A DNA stretch of 62,696 nt from DATCMH01 sp036563505. GTDB lineage: Bacteria > Pseudomonadota > Alphaproteobacteria > Rhizobiales > Beijerinckiaceae. Positions 9,017 to 17,603 of this stretch are shown here, piece by piece. The position numbers and the translations under genes are program-made. The notes beneath the pieces are model-generated. The model made no database searches. It saw only the letters and a list, made by a program, of their open reading frames with translations, and was not told the DNA's origin. The DNA is taken from assembly GCA_036563505.1 (NCBI GenBank), contig DATCMH010000004.1:1-62696 (forward strand), read 5' to 3'. How positions within the stretch are numbered: the stretch's first letter is position 1; every line of letters begins with the position of its first letter.

Positions 9017-10170
9017 GCCGCTTCCTCCTTCGTCAGGACGAGTTCGGCGCGCATCGCCTCGCGGTAGACCTCCAGGGTGCCGGCGGCCATCACCGCGACG
9101 CCGTAATGGGCCGCCCGCTCGCGCGCCGCCGAGCCCCGGGCGCGCCGCTCGTCGGGCTCGCGAAGCATGTGGCGCACGGCGCCCGCGACATCGGCCGGGT
9201 CATTCGGGTCGACGAAGAGGGCTGCACCGTCCCACAGCTCGCGGAAGGTCGGGATGTCGGACAGGACGAGGGGGCAGCCGGCCTGGGCGGCTTCGAGAAC
9301 CGCGAGGCCGAACGGCTCGTAGAAGGCGGTTGAGACGAAGACGGGCGCGGCGGCGAGCCAGCGCGACACGGCATGGTCCGTGAGCCGCCCCAGCGTCTCG
9401 ACGTGCTCCAATGCGATCGCCGTCCCATTCGGCCCTTCGAGGGGTCCGGCGGCGAAGACCGGCACGGAAAGCCGGGCTGCCGCCCGGTCAAGCATGCCCA
9501 GGTTCTTGCCCTCGTCCCAGAGCCGGCCGGCGGTGAAGGCGAAGCTCGCGCCGCGGCCCGGTGTGGCATCCCCGGGCGTCGCAGCGGCGCGGCGCCCGTT
9601 GCGGACGACGCTCGGCCGATACGGCAAGGCATAAGCTGCCCGCGTGGCCTCCGCGAAGGACAGGCTCGGCGCGATCACCGCATCAGCCGCTTGGTAGCCC
9701 TCACCGACCATGGCGGCGCGCCAGGTGAAATCGTCCGGCAGCGGACCGTGCTTCACCGCCGCCCACCAGGTCGCCACGCAGGAATGGGCGACGGCGACCA
9801 CCGGGGCCGGGAACACGTTGTCCGCCGCGAGCGCCGGACTGTTCAGGTGAACGAGATCGGCCCGGGCGTCGTGGGCGAGGTCCGCGACGGCCGCGCCCGC
9901 GTCCCGGATCAGGTCGGGCGTCGGCGCCGTCCAGTCGAGGGGAAGCCCTGTCTCGACGAACGCGAGCCCTGGGACCGCCTTCACGGCCCGGCGCTGGTCG
10001 GCATCGGGGGCAGGCCCCAGGACAGCGAGGCAGGTCTCGATGCCGGCGCGGCTCAAGCCCGCCGCGAGGTCGAGGGCGTAGGTCCACACCCCTCCGACGG
10101 CATCCGTCGTCATCAGCACCCGGCGCGGTAGACCCTCGGCAGGACGACCGTCGCTCAGCGCGGACAGCAC
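9013..10170 (-). CDS. GT4-family glycosyltransferase
   Basis: About 385 residues. The N-terminal acceptor domain starts near VLMTTDAVGGVWTYALDLAA. The C-terminal domain contains FAFTAGRLWDEGKNL and the EX7E motif (EPFGLAVLE), diagnostic of retaining GT4 enzymes. I prefer the GTG at 10170 because GGAGG lies four bases upstream; it overlaps the radical SAM gene by 16 bases. An ATG at 10113 is the alternative and would shorten the protein by 19 residues. An open frame continues far upstream but crosses the radical SAM gene in a different frame and is not real. Sugar specificity is unknown. Confidence 0.85.
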   Translation of the reverse strand: MLSALSDGRPAEGLPRRVLMTTDAVGGVWTYALDLAAGLSRAGIETCLAVLGPAPDADQRRAVKAVPGLAFVETGLPLDWTAPTPDLIRDAGAAVADLAHDARADLVHLNSPALAADNVFPAPVVAVAHSCVATWWAAVKHGPLPDDFTWRAAMVGEGYQAADAVIAPSLSFAEATRAAYALPYRPSVVRNGRRAAATPGDATPGRGASFAFTAGRLWDEGKNLGMLDRAAARLSVPVFAAGPLEGPNGTAIALEHVETLGRLTDHAVSRWLAAAPVFVSTAFYEPFGLAVLEAAQAGCPLVLSDIPTFRELWDGAALFVDPNDPADVAGAVRHMLREPDERRARGSAARERAAHYGVAVMAAGTLEVYREAMRAELVLTKEEAA

Positions 10171-11447
10171 GAAGCCTCCAGCTCGCTCAGGGGCATCGGG
10201 CGCTCGTCCTGGATCTCGCTGAAATGGTCGAAGAGGCCGAGATAATGTTCGTGCGCCCGCTCCCAGGCGCGATCGTCCGGCTCGCCCCAAAGGCGGCGGT
10301 AGTCGGGCGACGAGGGATAGGGGTAGAGCGGCACCGGGTCGTTCGCCCAGACGCCGTTGGAGCGCAGGCGCTCGCGCCACTCCGCGACGAGTTCCGGATC
10401 GTCGTCGGCCGTCTTGATGAGGTTCGCCTGCACGAAGGGCACGGATTTGCGCGCGTAAAGCAGCCGCTCGGCCAACTCGTCCGTCGAGGCGCGGCAGTTC
10501 TTGTCGAGCATCGCCCGGCCTTCCTCGGTCAGGCTCTCGACGCCGGCCTCGATCGACACGCAGCCGGCTTGCCCCAAGAGGTCGAGCATGTCGGGCTTCC
10601 AGAGGTCGATGCGCGTCTGGATGCCGAAGCGGATGTCGCGGCTGACGAGGGCTTCGAGCAGGGGCTTTTGCGGCAGGAAGATCTCGTCGACGAAGTAGAC
10701 GTAAGTGGCGCCCTGCGCGATCAGGCCGTCGATCTCCTCGACTACGTGGGTGAGCTCGCGGCGGCGATACTTGTCGCGGAAATCGATCTTGGCGCAGAAC
10801 GAGCACTTGTAGGGGCAGCCCCGCGACGCCTCGACCTCCGCCCCCGGGCCGTCCGGCTCGCGGTCGAAGCGGTGGTGATGGTGGCGGTGATTGCGGATCC
10901 ACTCGTCCGGCCAGCTCAAGGCCGGCAGGTCGACGAAGGTGGAAGCCCAAGGACCGCCCGTGACGCGGACGGCGTCCCCGTCGCGGAAGGCGATTGAGGG
11001 CACCTTGGCGAGGTCGCCGGCCTCGGCGAGCCTCGCGACGATCTCCTCGCACTCGCCGCGCACGACGACGTCGCAGCCGAGCTTGGCCAGCGTGGTCTTC
11101 GGCGTCGCCGAGCCGTGCGGGCCGACCGCGACGGTGCGGCCGCCGCGTCCGTCGAGGGTCAGCAGGAACTCGCGGGGGATGCGCAGCTCCGGCTGGGCGC
11201 AGCGCCAGAACAGGTAGGTCGGCGCCGTGGTGACCACCGTCATGTCGGGCGCGAAATCCGCCACAGCGTCGGCGAGCGCCTGCATCGGCGTGCCGTTCAG
11301 ATGCGCGTCGAGCAGCAGGGTCTGGTGCCCGGCGGCTTCGAGGAGCGCCTTGGCGTAGCCGAGCTCGAGCGGGAGGTGAGGCTCGCGACAGCCGAAATAG
11401 ATGCTGTTCTCGAAGCTCCAGGGCGGATTGACGAGGGCGACCTTCAC
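10155..11447 (-). CDS. B12-binding-domain radical SAM protein
   Basis: 430 residues. An N-terminal cobalamin-binding-like domain (about 1-140, beginning VALVNPPWSFENS) precedes a radical SAM core. The [4Fe-4S] motif CxxxCxxC is CPYKCSFC at about residues 209-216, within EASRGCPYKCSFCAK. A histidine cluster (NHRHHHHRF) lies just before it. The GTG start overlaps the upstream epimerase stop (GTGA). Proteins of this architecture perform methylations and other radical chemistry at unreactive positions. Here, between epimerases and glycosyltransferases, it probably modifies a sugar or glycan. That role is inference from context. Confidence 0.85.
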   Translation of the reverse strand: MKVALVNPPWSFENSIYFGCREPHLPLELGYAKALLEAAGHQTLLLDAHLNGTPMQALADAVADFAPDMTVVTTAPTYLFWRCAQPELRIPREFLLTLDGRGGRTVAVGPHGSATPKTTLAKLGCDVVVRGECEEIVARLAEAGDLAKVPSIAFRDGDAVRVTGGPWASTFVDLPALSWPDEWIRNHRHHHHRFDREPDGPGAEVEASRGCPYKCSFCAKIDFRDKYRRRELTHVVEEIDGLIAQGATYVYFVDEIFLPQKPLLEALVSRDIRFGIQTRIDLWKPDMLDLLGQAGCVSIEAGVESLTEEGRAMLDKNCRASTDELAERLLYARKSVPFVQANLIKTADDDPELVAEWRERLRSNGVWANDPVPLYPYPSSPDYRRLWGEPDDRAWERAHEHYLGLFDHFSEIQDERPMPLSELEASCCPR

Positions 11448-12553
11448 GGCAGGGCCTCCACGGGACGCAACGCGGGAGGGGTGGAGCGCTCGCGGGTGAC
11501 GTTGAGACCCCGCTCGGCCTCGAGCCAGCGGGCGAGCGCGGCGACGCCGATCCGCCAAGGCGTGGGCTTGGGAAGGCCCAGCGCCCGGGTCGCGCGGCGG
11601 GTGTCGGAGACGTAGTAGCGCTGGTCGCCGGCCCGCCACTCCGAGTAGCTGCAGCGCACGGGCCGGCCCACCAACTCCTCGATGTAGTCGAGAACCTGGC
11701 GCAGGCTCACCGCGTTCGAGGGGCCGCCGCCCAGATTGAAGGCCTGGCCCTGGACCGCGTCGATGCGGGCCCAGGCGGCGAGGTAGGCCTCGACGGCGTC
11801 GGACACATCGAGCACGTCGCGCACCTGCAGTCCGTCGCCGTAGATCGCGATCGGCTCGCCCATGAGCGCCCGGATCAGGAAATGGGCGACCCAGCCCTGG
11901 TCCTCCGTGCCCATCTGGCGCGGACCGTAGATGCAGCTCATCCGCAGCACGCAGGTCGGCACGCCGAAGCTGCGGGCGTAGTCGAGGACGTACTGGTCGG
12001 CGGCGCCCTTGGAGCAGCCGTAAGGCGTGTGGAAGTCGAGGGGGCGCGCCTCGCTGACGCCAGCATCGCGCACCGCGCGGTCGAGGGGCAGGTAGGCCGC
12101 GTTCGTGCGCTCGAGGGCCACATCGGCGAGGTCGCCATAGACCTTGTTCGTCGAGGCGAAGACGAGGGGCACCGGCTCGTCGCGCCGGCGCAGGGCGTCG
12201 AGGACGTTCAGCGTGCCGCGCACGTTGATGTCGAAATCCTCCCGCGGGTCGACGAGGCTCGTCGTCACCGCGACTTGCGCCGCCATGTGGAACACGGCTT
12301 TGACGTCCCGGGCCGCGTCCTGGACGGCCGCCTCGTCGCGGATGTCGCCGATCCGGGCGTCGATCCGGTCCGCGTAACGCCGCCGGAGCCAGGCGAGGTT
12401 GGCCTCGACCCCGGGACGGGCCAGCGCATCGAACACGATGACGTCGTGACCGTCGCGGGCGAGGCGATCGGCGAGGTTGGAGCCGATGAAGCCGGCGCCC
12501 CCGGTGACGAGGACGGGACGCGGGTCGCGGTGGCCTTCCCTTCGGCCCGTCAT
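11444..12553 (-). CDS. NAD-dependent epimerase, CDP-paratose 2-epimerase-like
   Basis: 369 residues. The Rossmann motif TGGAGFIGSNL lies near residue 17, the SDR serine region is ASTNKVYGD, and the catalytic tyrosine/lysine are in TPYGCSKGAADQYV. Together with CIYGPRQMGTEDQGWVAHF this closely resembles CDP-paratose/CDP-tyvelose 2-epimerases, although UDP-sugar epimerases share much of it. It should supply a nucleotide sugar to the locus. Its ATG overlaps the upstream stop (ATGA). The open frame extends much further upstream but only as a shadow of the neighbouring epimerase. Confidence 0.82.
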   Translation of the reverse strand: MTGRREGHRDPRPVLVTGGAGFIGSNLADRLARDGHDVIVFDALARPGVEANLAWLRRRYADRIDARIGDIRDEAAVQDAARDVKAVFHMAAQVAVTTSLVDPREDFDINVRGTLNVLDALRRRDEPVPLVFASTNKVYGDLADVALERTNAAYLPLDRAVRDAGVSEARPLDFHTPYGCSKGAADQYVLDYARSFGVPTCVLRMSCIYGPRQMGTEDQGWVAHFLIRALMGEPIAIYGDGLQVRDVLDVSDAVEAYLAAWARIDAVQGQAFNLGGGPSNAVSLRQVLDYIEELVGRPVRCSYSEWRAGDQRYYVSDTRRATRALGLPKPTPWRIGVAALARWLEAERGLNVTRERSTPPALRPVEALP

Positions 12554-13665
12554 GCCACGAGGCCTCGCGCTTCGAGTTCGCGCCGCGCTTCGCCGACGCG
12601 GTCGACGGCCTGCTGCTCGGCGACCCAGGCGGCGAGTTCGGCGAGCCCCTGGGTGAAGTCCATCCGCGGCGCGTAGCCGAGTTCCCGTCGAGCTTTCCGG
12701 ATATCGGGGATGTTGTGGCGCACGTCGCCGATGCGGGCCTTGCCCGTCACCTCGGGCACGATGTCCGGACGGTTCATGGCTTGCGCCAGGCACTCGGCGA
12801 CCTCGTTGACGGTCCGGTCCTCGCCGCTCGCGATGTTGTAGATGCCGCCGCCCGCCCGCTCGTTGTTGAGCGCCAGCACGAAGGCTTGGGCGATGTCCTC
12901 GACGTGCACGAAGTCCCGGCGCTGCAAGCCATCCTCGAAGATCATCGGCGCGTTGCCGTTGAGGAGCCGCGCGGCAAAAATCGCAAGCACCCCGGTATAG
13001 GGGTTCGAGAGCGCCTGGCCCGGGCCGTAGACGTTCCAGAGGCGGAGCGCCACGCCCTCCATGCCGTAGGTCTGGGTGAGGGTGAGGGTGAGGCGCTCCT
13101 GCACGTATTTGGAGATGGCGTAGACCGAGGCGAGGGCCGGCTGCTTCCATTCGGGCGTGGGCACCGGGATGAGCGGGCGGCCGTCCTCGTCGAGCGGGTC
13201 CCAGGGCTCGTCCGCGCTCGTGCGAACCTTGCGCACCGCGTCCTGCACGAGGTCGCCGTCCACCGTCTCGTAGAGGCCTTCGCCGTAGATGCTCATGGAG
13301 GAGGCGGTGACGACCCGCTTCACCGGATGATCGATGAGCTGCTGGAACAGCACCGCCGTGCCGTAATCATTGACCGAGACATAGCGATCGACGGCGTACA
13401 TGCTCTGCCCGACGCCGACCTCGGCGGCGAGGTGGACCACCTTGTCGACGCCCTGAAGCGCTTTGGCGACGACCGCCTCGTCCCGGACGTCACCGGCGAG
13501 AAACTCCACCTCCGGATCGAGGCCCTCGGGATGAGTGCGGTCGCCGTGCACCTGCTCGATGAGGCTGTCGAGAACGCGGACGCGGTCGCCGCGCCGCAGG
13601 AGCGCCTTGGCGACATAGCGCCCGATGAAGCCGGCGCCGCCGGTAATGAGGATGGTTTCGGTCAC
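12550..13665 (-). CDS. NAD-dependent nucleotide-sugar epimerase/dehydratase
   Basis: About 371 residues of the extended SDR family, with TGGAGFIGRYVAK at the start, ASSMSIYGEG for the catalytic serine strand and SVYAISKYVQE for Tyr-x-x-x-Lys. The C-terminal half has FEDGLQRRDFVHVEDIA, typical of nucleotide-sugar 4-epimerases such as dTDP-rhamnose epimerases. I chose the GTG at 13665 because the conserved family N-terminus starts there and the extra residues of the longer frame look non-coding. It is the first gene of the leftward operon, downstream of the stress-type promoter at 13811-13835. The exact sugar is not determined. Confidence 0.8.
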   Translation of the reverse strand: MTETILITGGAGFIGRYVAKALLRRGDRVRVLDSLIEQVHGDRTHPEGLDPEVEFLAGDVRDEAVVAKALQGVDKVVHLAAEVGVGQSMYAVDRYVSVNDYGTAVLFQQLIDHPVKRVVTASSMSIYGEGLYETVDGDLVQDAVRKVRTSADEPWDPLDEDGRPLIPVPTPEWKQPALASVYAISKYVQERLTLTLTQTYGMEGVALRLWNVYGPGQALSNPYTGVLAIFAARLLNGNAPMIFEDGLQRRDFVHVEDIAQAFVLALNNERAGGGIYNIASGEDRTVNEVAECLAQAMNRPDIVPEVTGKARIGDVRHNIPDIRKARRELGYAPRMDFTQGLAELAAWVAEQQAVDRVGEARRELEARGLVA

Positions 13666-13810
13666 GTGGGGGATCCCGACTGGGGTGGAACGCGTCAGGC
13701 GCGGCTGGCGAACTTGGCGAAGCCGATGAAGCGGAACGTTCTTCGACTCGCCTCTGGATGGGCTTGGCTCATCGATCCCCTCGCAAGCTTGGCCGGTCTT
13801 TGGGGGACTC

Positions 13811-13835
13811 AACTGCAAAGGTTCTACTTAGTTCC
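13811..13835 (-). promoter_or_regulatory. EcfG-like promoter for the leftward operon
   Basis: On the minus strand GGAAC, 16 bases, then AGTT matches the alphaproteobacterial EcfG consensus GGAAC-N16/17-cGTT with one mismatch in the -10 element. It lies about 145 bases upstream of the first leftward epimerase. It faces away from the better match at 13896-13920, so the two sites sit back to back in the 319-bp intergenic region. Confidence 0.5.
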
Positions 13836-13895
13836 ACCTTGCCCGGAAGGTTTGTTCCCCAGCGGAAGGGGCTCCCGGTCGTCAGAAAATCCCCT

Positions 13896-13920
13896 GGAAC
13901 TCTGCCCACCGTCGAACGTT
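13896..13920 (+). promoter_or_regulatory. EcfG-type (general stress response) promoter upstream of inositol-phosphate synthase
   Basis: GGAAC at 13896-13900, a 16-base spacer and CGTT at 13917-13920 match the full consensus of promoters read by EcfG sigma factors, which are controlled by the PhyR/NepR cascade. Transcription would start near 13928, about 55 bases before the GTG of the synthase gene. The 319-bp intergenic region holds no gene. Confidence 0.65.
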
Positions 13921-13984
13921 TGTACCCGAAGCTTGAGCGTTCGCTCGCGCTGATCGCGCCGATATCGTCCTTGGAGCTCAGCCC

Positions 13985-15064
13985 GTGTCGTCCAGGAAAT
14001 TGCGTGTAGGCATCGTCGGCGTCGGCAACTGCGCCTCGTCCTTCGTCCAGGGCCTTTCCTACTACGGCGAGGCCAAGGCCAACGAGCCGGTCCCCGGCCT
14101 GATGAACGTGGAGCTCGGCGGCTACCACGTCGGCGACATCGAGATCGCCTCCGCCTTCGACGTGAGCGCCGCGAAGGTCGGTCGCGACGTCGGCGAGGCG
14201 ATCCTGGCGGCCCCCAACAACACCCAGCGCTTCGCCCATGTGCCGGAGAGCGGGATCATCGTGAAGCGCGGCAAGACGCTGGACGGCCTCGGCAAGTACC
14301 TGCGCCAATCGATCGAGGAATCAAGTGATGCGGAGGTCGACGTGGCGGAGGAACTGCATCGCTCCCGCACCGACGTCCTCGTCTCCTACCTGCCCGTTGG
14401 ATCGCAGGCCGCGACCGAGTTCTACGCCGAGAAGGCGCTCGAGGCCGGCTGCGCCTTCGTGAACTGCATCCCGGTCTTCATCGCCTCGAACCCGAAATGG
14501 CGGCGGCGCTTCGAGGAGCGCAAAGTTCCGCTCATCGGCGATGACATCAAGAGCCAGGTCGGCGCCACGATCGTGCACCGCGTGCTGGCCAACCTCTTCC
14601 GTGAGCGCGGCGTGCGGCTCGACCGCACCTACCAGCTCAACTTCGGCGGTAATTCCGACTTCCAGAACATGCTGGAGCGAGAGCGGCTCGAATCAAAGAA
14701 GATCTCCAAGACCCAGGCCGTCACGAGCCAGCTCGACGTGCCCCTCGACCCCGAGAACGTCCATGTCGGCCCGTCCGATTACGTGCCGTGGCTGACCGAC
14801 CGCAAATGGGCGCATATCCGCATGGAAGGCACCACCTTCGGTGGCGTGCCGCTCAACGTCGAACTCAAGCTCGAAGTGTGGGACTCGCCCAACTCCGCCG
14901 GCATCGTCATCGACGCGGTGCGCTGCGCGAAGCTGGCGTTGGACCGCGGCGTCGGCGGGGCCCTGACCGGGCCGTCCTCCTACTTCATGAAGTCGCCCCC
15001 GCAGCAGTTCACCGACAACGAGGCGCGCGAGCGCACCTTCCGCTTCATCGCCGGCGAGGCGTGA
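13985..15064 (+). CDS. ino1: Inositol-3-phosphate synthase
   Basis: Converts glucose 6-phosphate to myo-inositol 3-phosphate using bound NAD. The 359-residue length and motifs match the prokaryotic (actinobacterial/archaeal) form: nucleotide-binding GIVGVGNCASSFVQG at the N-terminus, SYLPVGSQAATEFYA mid-protein, GDDIKSQVGATIVHR and LNFGGNSDFQNML. The start is a GTG at 13985 with GGAG about ten bases upstream. It is the first gene of the rightward operon and follows an EcfG-type promoter. Only seven bases separate it from the phosphatase. Inositol synthesis is uncommon in proteobacteria, and the gene suggests an inositol-containing product of this locus. Confidence 0.93.
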   Translation: MSSRKLRVGIVGVGNCASSFVQGLSYYGEAKANEPVPGLMNVELGGYHVGDIEIASAFDVSAAKVGRDVGEAILAAPNNTQRFAHVPESGIIVKRGKTLDGLGKYLRQSIEESSDAEVDVAEELHRSRTDVLVSYLPVGSQAATEFYAEKALEAGCAFVNCIPVFIASNPKWRRRFEERKVPLIGDDIKSQVGATIVHRVLANLFRERGVRLDRTYQLNFGGNSDFQNMLERERLESKKISKTQAVTSQLDVPLDPENVHVGPSDYVPWLTDRKWAHIRMEGTTFGGVPLNVELKLEVWDSPNSAGIVIDAVRCAKLALDRGVGGALTGPSSYFMKSPPQQFTDNEARERTFRFIAGEA

Positions 15065-15070
15065 GGCGGC

Positions 15071-15667
15071 GTGGCGATCGTGTACCTCGTGCGTCACGCT
15101 TCCCATTCCCGCGTTCACGACACCCTCGTCGGCCGGATGCCGGGCGTCGCCTTGAGCGAAGGCGGGCAGGCTGAAGCGCGGGAGCTCGGGGAGCGGCTGA
15201 ACCGCCGCCGCATCGACGCGATCTGGACGAGTCCGGTCCAGCGGGCGCGGGAAACGGCGCAGGCCGTCTCGGCGCGCGTCGGGGCACCGGTCACGGTCGA
15301 TGAAGGTCTGATCGAGATCGACTTCGGCGCGGACTGGATCGGCCGGCGCTTCGCCGACCTCTCCGCCGACCCGCGCTGGACCTTGTGGAACGAACGCCGC
15401 GGCTCCGCGCCGACGCCGGCTGGAGACAGCATGCCCAAAGTTCAGGAACGGATCACGGACGCGCTTGAACGGGCGAGGTCCGCGCATCCGGCGGGCGGGG
15501 TGGTGTTCGTCAGCCATGGCGACGTGATCAAGGCCGCGCTCGCCGGCGTCCTCGGCCTCTCCCTCGACCATCACCACCGCTTCGAGGTCGGCCCGGCCTC
15601 GGTCAGCGCGGTGGCGGTCGAGGAATGGGGCACGAAGGTGCTGTCGATCAACGAGGTCGCGGCATGA
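15071..15667 (+). CDS. Histidine phosphatase family protein
   Basis: 198 residues with a GTG start. The phosphohistidine motif appears as LVRHASHS near residue 6, with Ala in place of the common Gly after RH. The second catalytic histidine lies in FVSHGDVIKAA and the glutamate region in GLIEIDFG. The family includes phosphatases and mutase-like proteins. Directly after inositol-phosphate synthase, a natural guess is that it removes phosphate from inositol phosphate or from a glycosyl-inositol phosphate; this is inference. Its stop overlaps the next start (ATGA). Confidence 0.85.
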   Translation: MAIVYLVRHASHSRVHDTLVGRMPGVALSEGGQAEARELGERLNRRRIDAIWTSPVQRARETAQAVSARVGAPVTVDEGLIEIDFGADWIGRRFADLSADPRWTLWNERRGSAPTPAGDSMPKVQERITDALERARSAHPAGGVVFVSHGDVIKAALAGVLGLSLDHHHRFEVGPASVSAVAVEEWGTKVLSINEVAA

Positions 15668-16776
15668 AGCTCGTCGTCTTCGGCCTGACGATCTCGTCGT
15701 CCTGGGGCAACGGCCACGCGACCCTCTGGCGCGGCCTGTGCCGGGCCTTGGCGGGCCAAGGGCACGAATTGATCTTCTACGAGCGGGACGTTCCCTACTA
15801 CGCCGCGAACCGTGACCTGTTCGAGATCGAGGGCGGCGAACTCGTGCTCTACGACGGCTGGGACGAGGTCCGGCACCGCGCCGCGCGGGACGTCGCCACG
15901 GCCGACGCCGCCATGGTCACCTCCTACTGTCCGGACGGCCTCGCGGCGACGAGCCTTGTCGTCGACAACGCTCGGGGCCTGCGGGTCTTCTACGATCTCG
16001 ACACGCCGGTGACCCTCTCGCGCCTGAACCGGGGCGAGAGCGTCGGCTATATCGGGCCCGATGGCTTGGCTGGCTTCGACCTCGTGTTGAGCTACACGGG
16101 CGGCGGCGCGCTCGATGCTTTGCAGAGCCGCCTCCGCGCGAGGCGCGTCGCCCCGCTCTACGGCCACGTCGACCCGGACGTGCACCGCCCCGCCGCGCCC
16201 GTCGAGCGCTTCCGGGCCGACCTCTCCTACATGGGCACCTATGCCGAGGACCGGCAGGCGGCGCTCGAAACGCTCTTCGTCGAGCCGGCGCGGCTGCGGC
16301 CCGAGCAGCGCTTCCTCATCGGCGGCGCGCAGTATCCGGACGATTTTCCCTGGACGAAGAACATCTACTTCGTCCGCCACCTGCCGCCGCCCGACCATCC
16401 TGCCTTCTACGGCTCGTCCCGGCTGACCCTGAACGTCACGCGTCAGGCCATGGCCGCGATGGGCTGGTGCCCGTCCGGTCGCCTCTTCGAGGCGGCGGCC
16501 TGCGGCGTTGCGATCCTCACCGACGATTGGGATGGCCTCGACGCCTTCTTCACGCCGGACGCGGAGATCCTGGTCGCCCGCACCACGGCGGAGGCGGTGG
16601 CCGCCCTCGACCTCTCGGACGCCGAGCTTGCCCGCATCGCCGCCAACGCCCGCGAGCGGGTGCTCGCCGAGCATACCTCGGCGCACCGGGCCGAAGCCCT
16701 GATCGCGGCGTTCGAGGCCGCCAGGGATCCCATGCGCTCGGGCGCCGCCCGCTCGTCAGCTCCCGAGGAGGTGTAG
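15664..16776 (+). CDS. CgeB-like family 1 glycosyltransferase (copy 4)
   Basis: 370 residues starting at the ATG overlapping the phosphatase stop. It opens LVVFGLTISSSWGNGHATLW. The donor motif is PSGRLFEAAACGVAILTD near residue 275-295. It is strongly similar along its whole length to the copy at 5695-6810 in the divergent arm, the clearest paralogous pair in the locus. This points to duplication before or during assembly of the two operons. It has no leader peptide or membrane helix. The acceptor could be inositol or an inositol-linked sugar, judging only by its neighbours. Confidence 0.85.
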   Translation: MKLVVFGLTISSSWGNGHATLWRGLCRALAGQGHELIFYERDVPYYAANRDLFEIEGGELVLYDGWDEVRHRAARDVATADAAMVTSYCPDGLAATSLVVDNARGLRVFYDLDTPVTLSRLNRGESVGYIGPDGLAGFDLVLSYTGGGALDALQSRLRARRVAPLYGHVDPDVHRPAAPVERFRADLSYMGTYAEDRQAALETLFVEPARLRPEQRFLIGGAQYPDDFPWTKNIYFVRHLPPPDHPAFYGSSRLTLNVTRQAMAAMGWCPSGRLFEAAACGVAILTDDWDGLDAFFTPDAEILVARTTAEAVAALDLSDAELARIAANARERVLAEHTSAHRAEALIAAFEAARDPMRSGAARSSAPEEV

Positions 16777-16779
16777 GCC

Positions 16780-17595
16780 ATGTGGGGAATCGTACCCGCC
16801 GCGGGACTCGGCAGCCGCATCCAGCCGCTCGCCTTCTCGAAGGAACTCCTGCCCGTGGGCAGCCGCCTCGACCAGGGCGTTGAGCGCCCCTGCGCCGTGA
16901 GCGAGTACCTCGTGGAACGCATGATCCGCGGCGGGGCCGACAAGATCTGCTTCGTGATCTCCCCGGGCAAGTCCGACATCATGGAGTATTACGGCGCGGG
17001 TTACGGCGCGGCGAGCATCGCCTACGTCGTCCAACCGAGCGCGGCGGGCTTGTGCGACGCGATCTTCCGCGCAAGCCCCCTGATCCACCCCGACGAGCCC
17101 ATCATCGTCGGCCTGCCCGACACGATCTGGTTTCCCGAGACGGCCCTCGCCGATCTGCCCGACGACCGGCTCTCCTTCCTCCTCTTTCCCGTCGACCACC
17201 CGGAGTTCTTCGACGCGGTCGTCCTCGACGGCGAGCGGGTCGTGGAGATCCAGGTGAAGCAGAAGGATGCGCGCTCGAACTGGATCTGGGGCGCGTTCAA
17301 GATGCCCGGCCGCGTCCTCGAGGAACTCCGTTTGCTCTGGCTCGAACGGCGTTGCGAGGACGAGTTCTTCGGCACCCTCGTCAATGCCTATCTCGCGCGG
17401 GGCGGGGAGGCGGTCGGGATCCGGGCCGGCCGCGCCTACGTCGACGTCGGGACGCTCCACGGTTACCGCGCGGCGATCGCGCTGCTGACCGACGCGACCG
17501 CCGGCACCAGCGATCAGGCCGCCGGCGCCCGGGTGGCCCTCGGCTGGCCCGCCGGTCGCGCCGCCCAGAACCTTCACGACGCCAACAGAGAGTGA
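16780..17595 (+). CDS. Sugar-1-phosphate nucleotidyltransferase
   Basis: 271 residues beginning GIVPAAGLGSRIQPLAFSKE, a variant of the nucleotide-binding signature of glucose-1-phosphate thymidylyl/uridylyltransferases (GxGxR near the N-terminus, then SKELLPVG). A conserved acidic site is suggested by VGLPDTIWFPE, and the C-terminal sugar-binding loop by YVDVGTLHGY. It would activate a sugar 1-phosphate to an NDP-sugar for the locus. It starts three bases after the previous stop, with GGAGG just upstream. The nucleotide and the sugar are not determined. Confidence 0.83.
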   Translation: MWGIVPAAGLGSRIQPLAFSKELLPVGSRLDQGVERPCAVSEYLVERMIRGGADKICFVISPGKSDIMEYYGAGYGAASIAYVVQPSAAGLCDAIFRASPLIHPDEPIIVGLPDTIWFPETALADLPDDRLSFLLFPVDHPEFFDAVVLDGERVVEIQVKQKDARSNWIWGAFKMPGRVLEELRLLWLERRCEDEFFGTLVNAYLARGGEAVGIRAGRAYVDVGTLHGYRAAIALLTDATAGTSDQAAGARVALGWPAGRAAQNLHDANRE

Positions 17596-17603
17596 GCGCG
17601 ACG

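Noticed and set aside
9013..11052. A 679-residue glycosyltransferase from the full open frame
   Set aside because: The first ~290 codons overlap the radical SAM gene in another frame and are Arg/Pro-rich; the GT4 family sequence only begins near 10170.
16780..17595. Calling the nucleotidyltransferase RfbA specifically
   Set aside because: The motif is a variant and no dTDP-rhamnose genes accompany it, so the nucleotide and sugar cannot be assigned.
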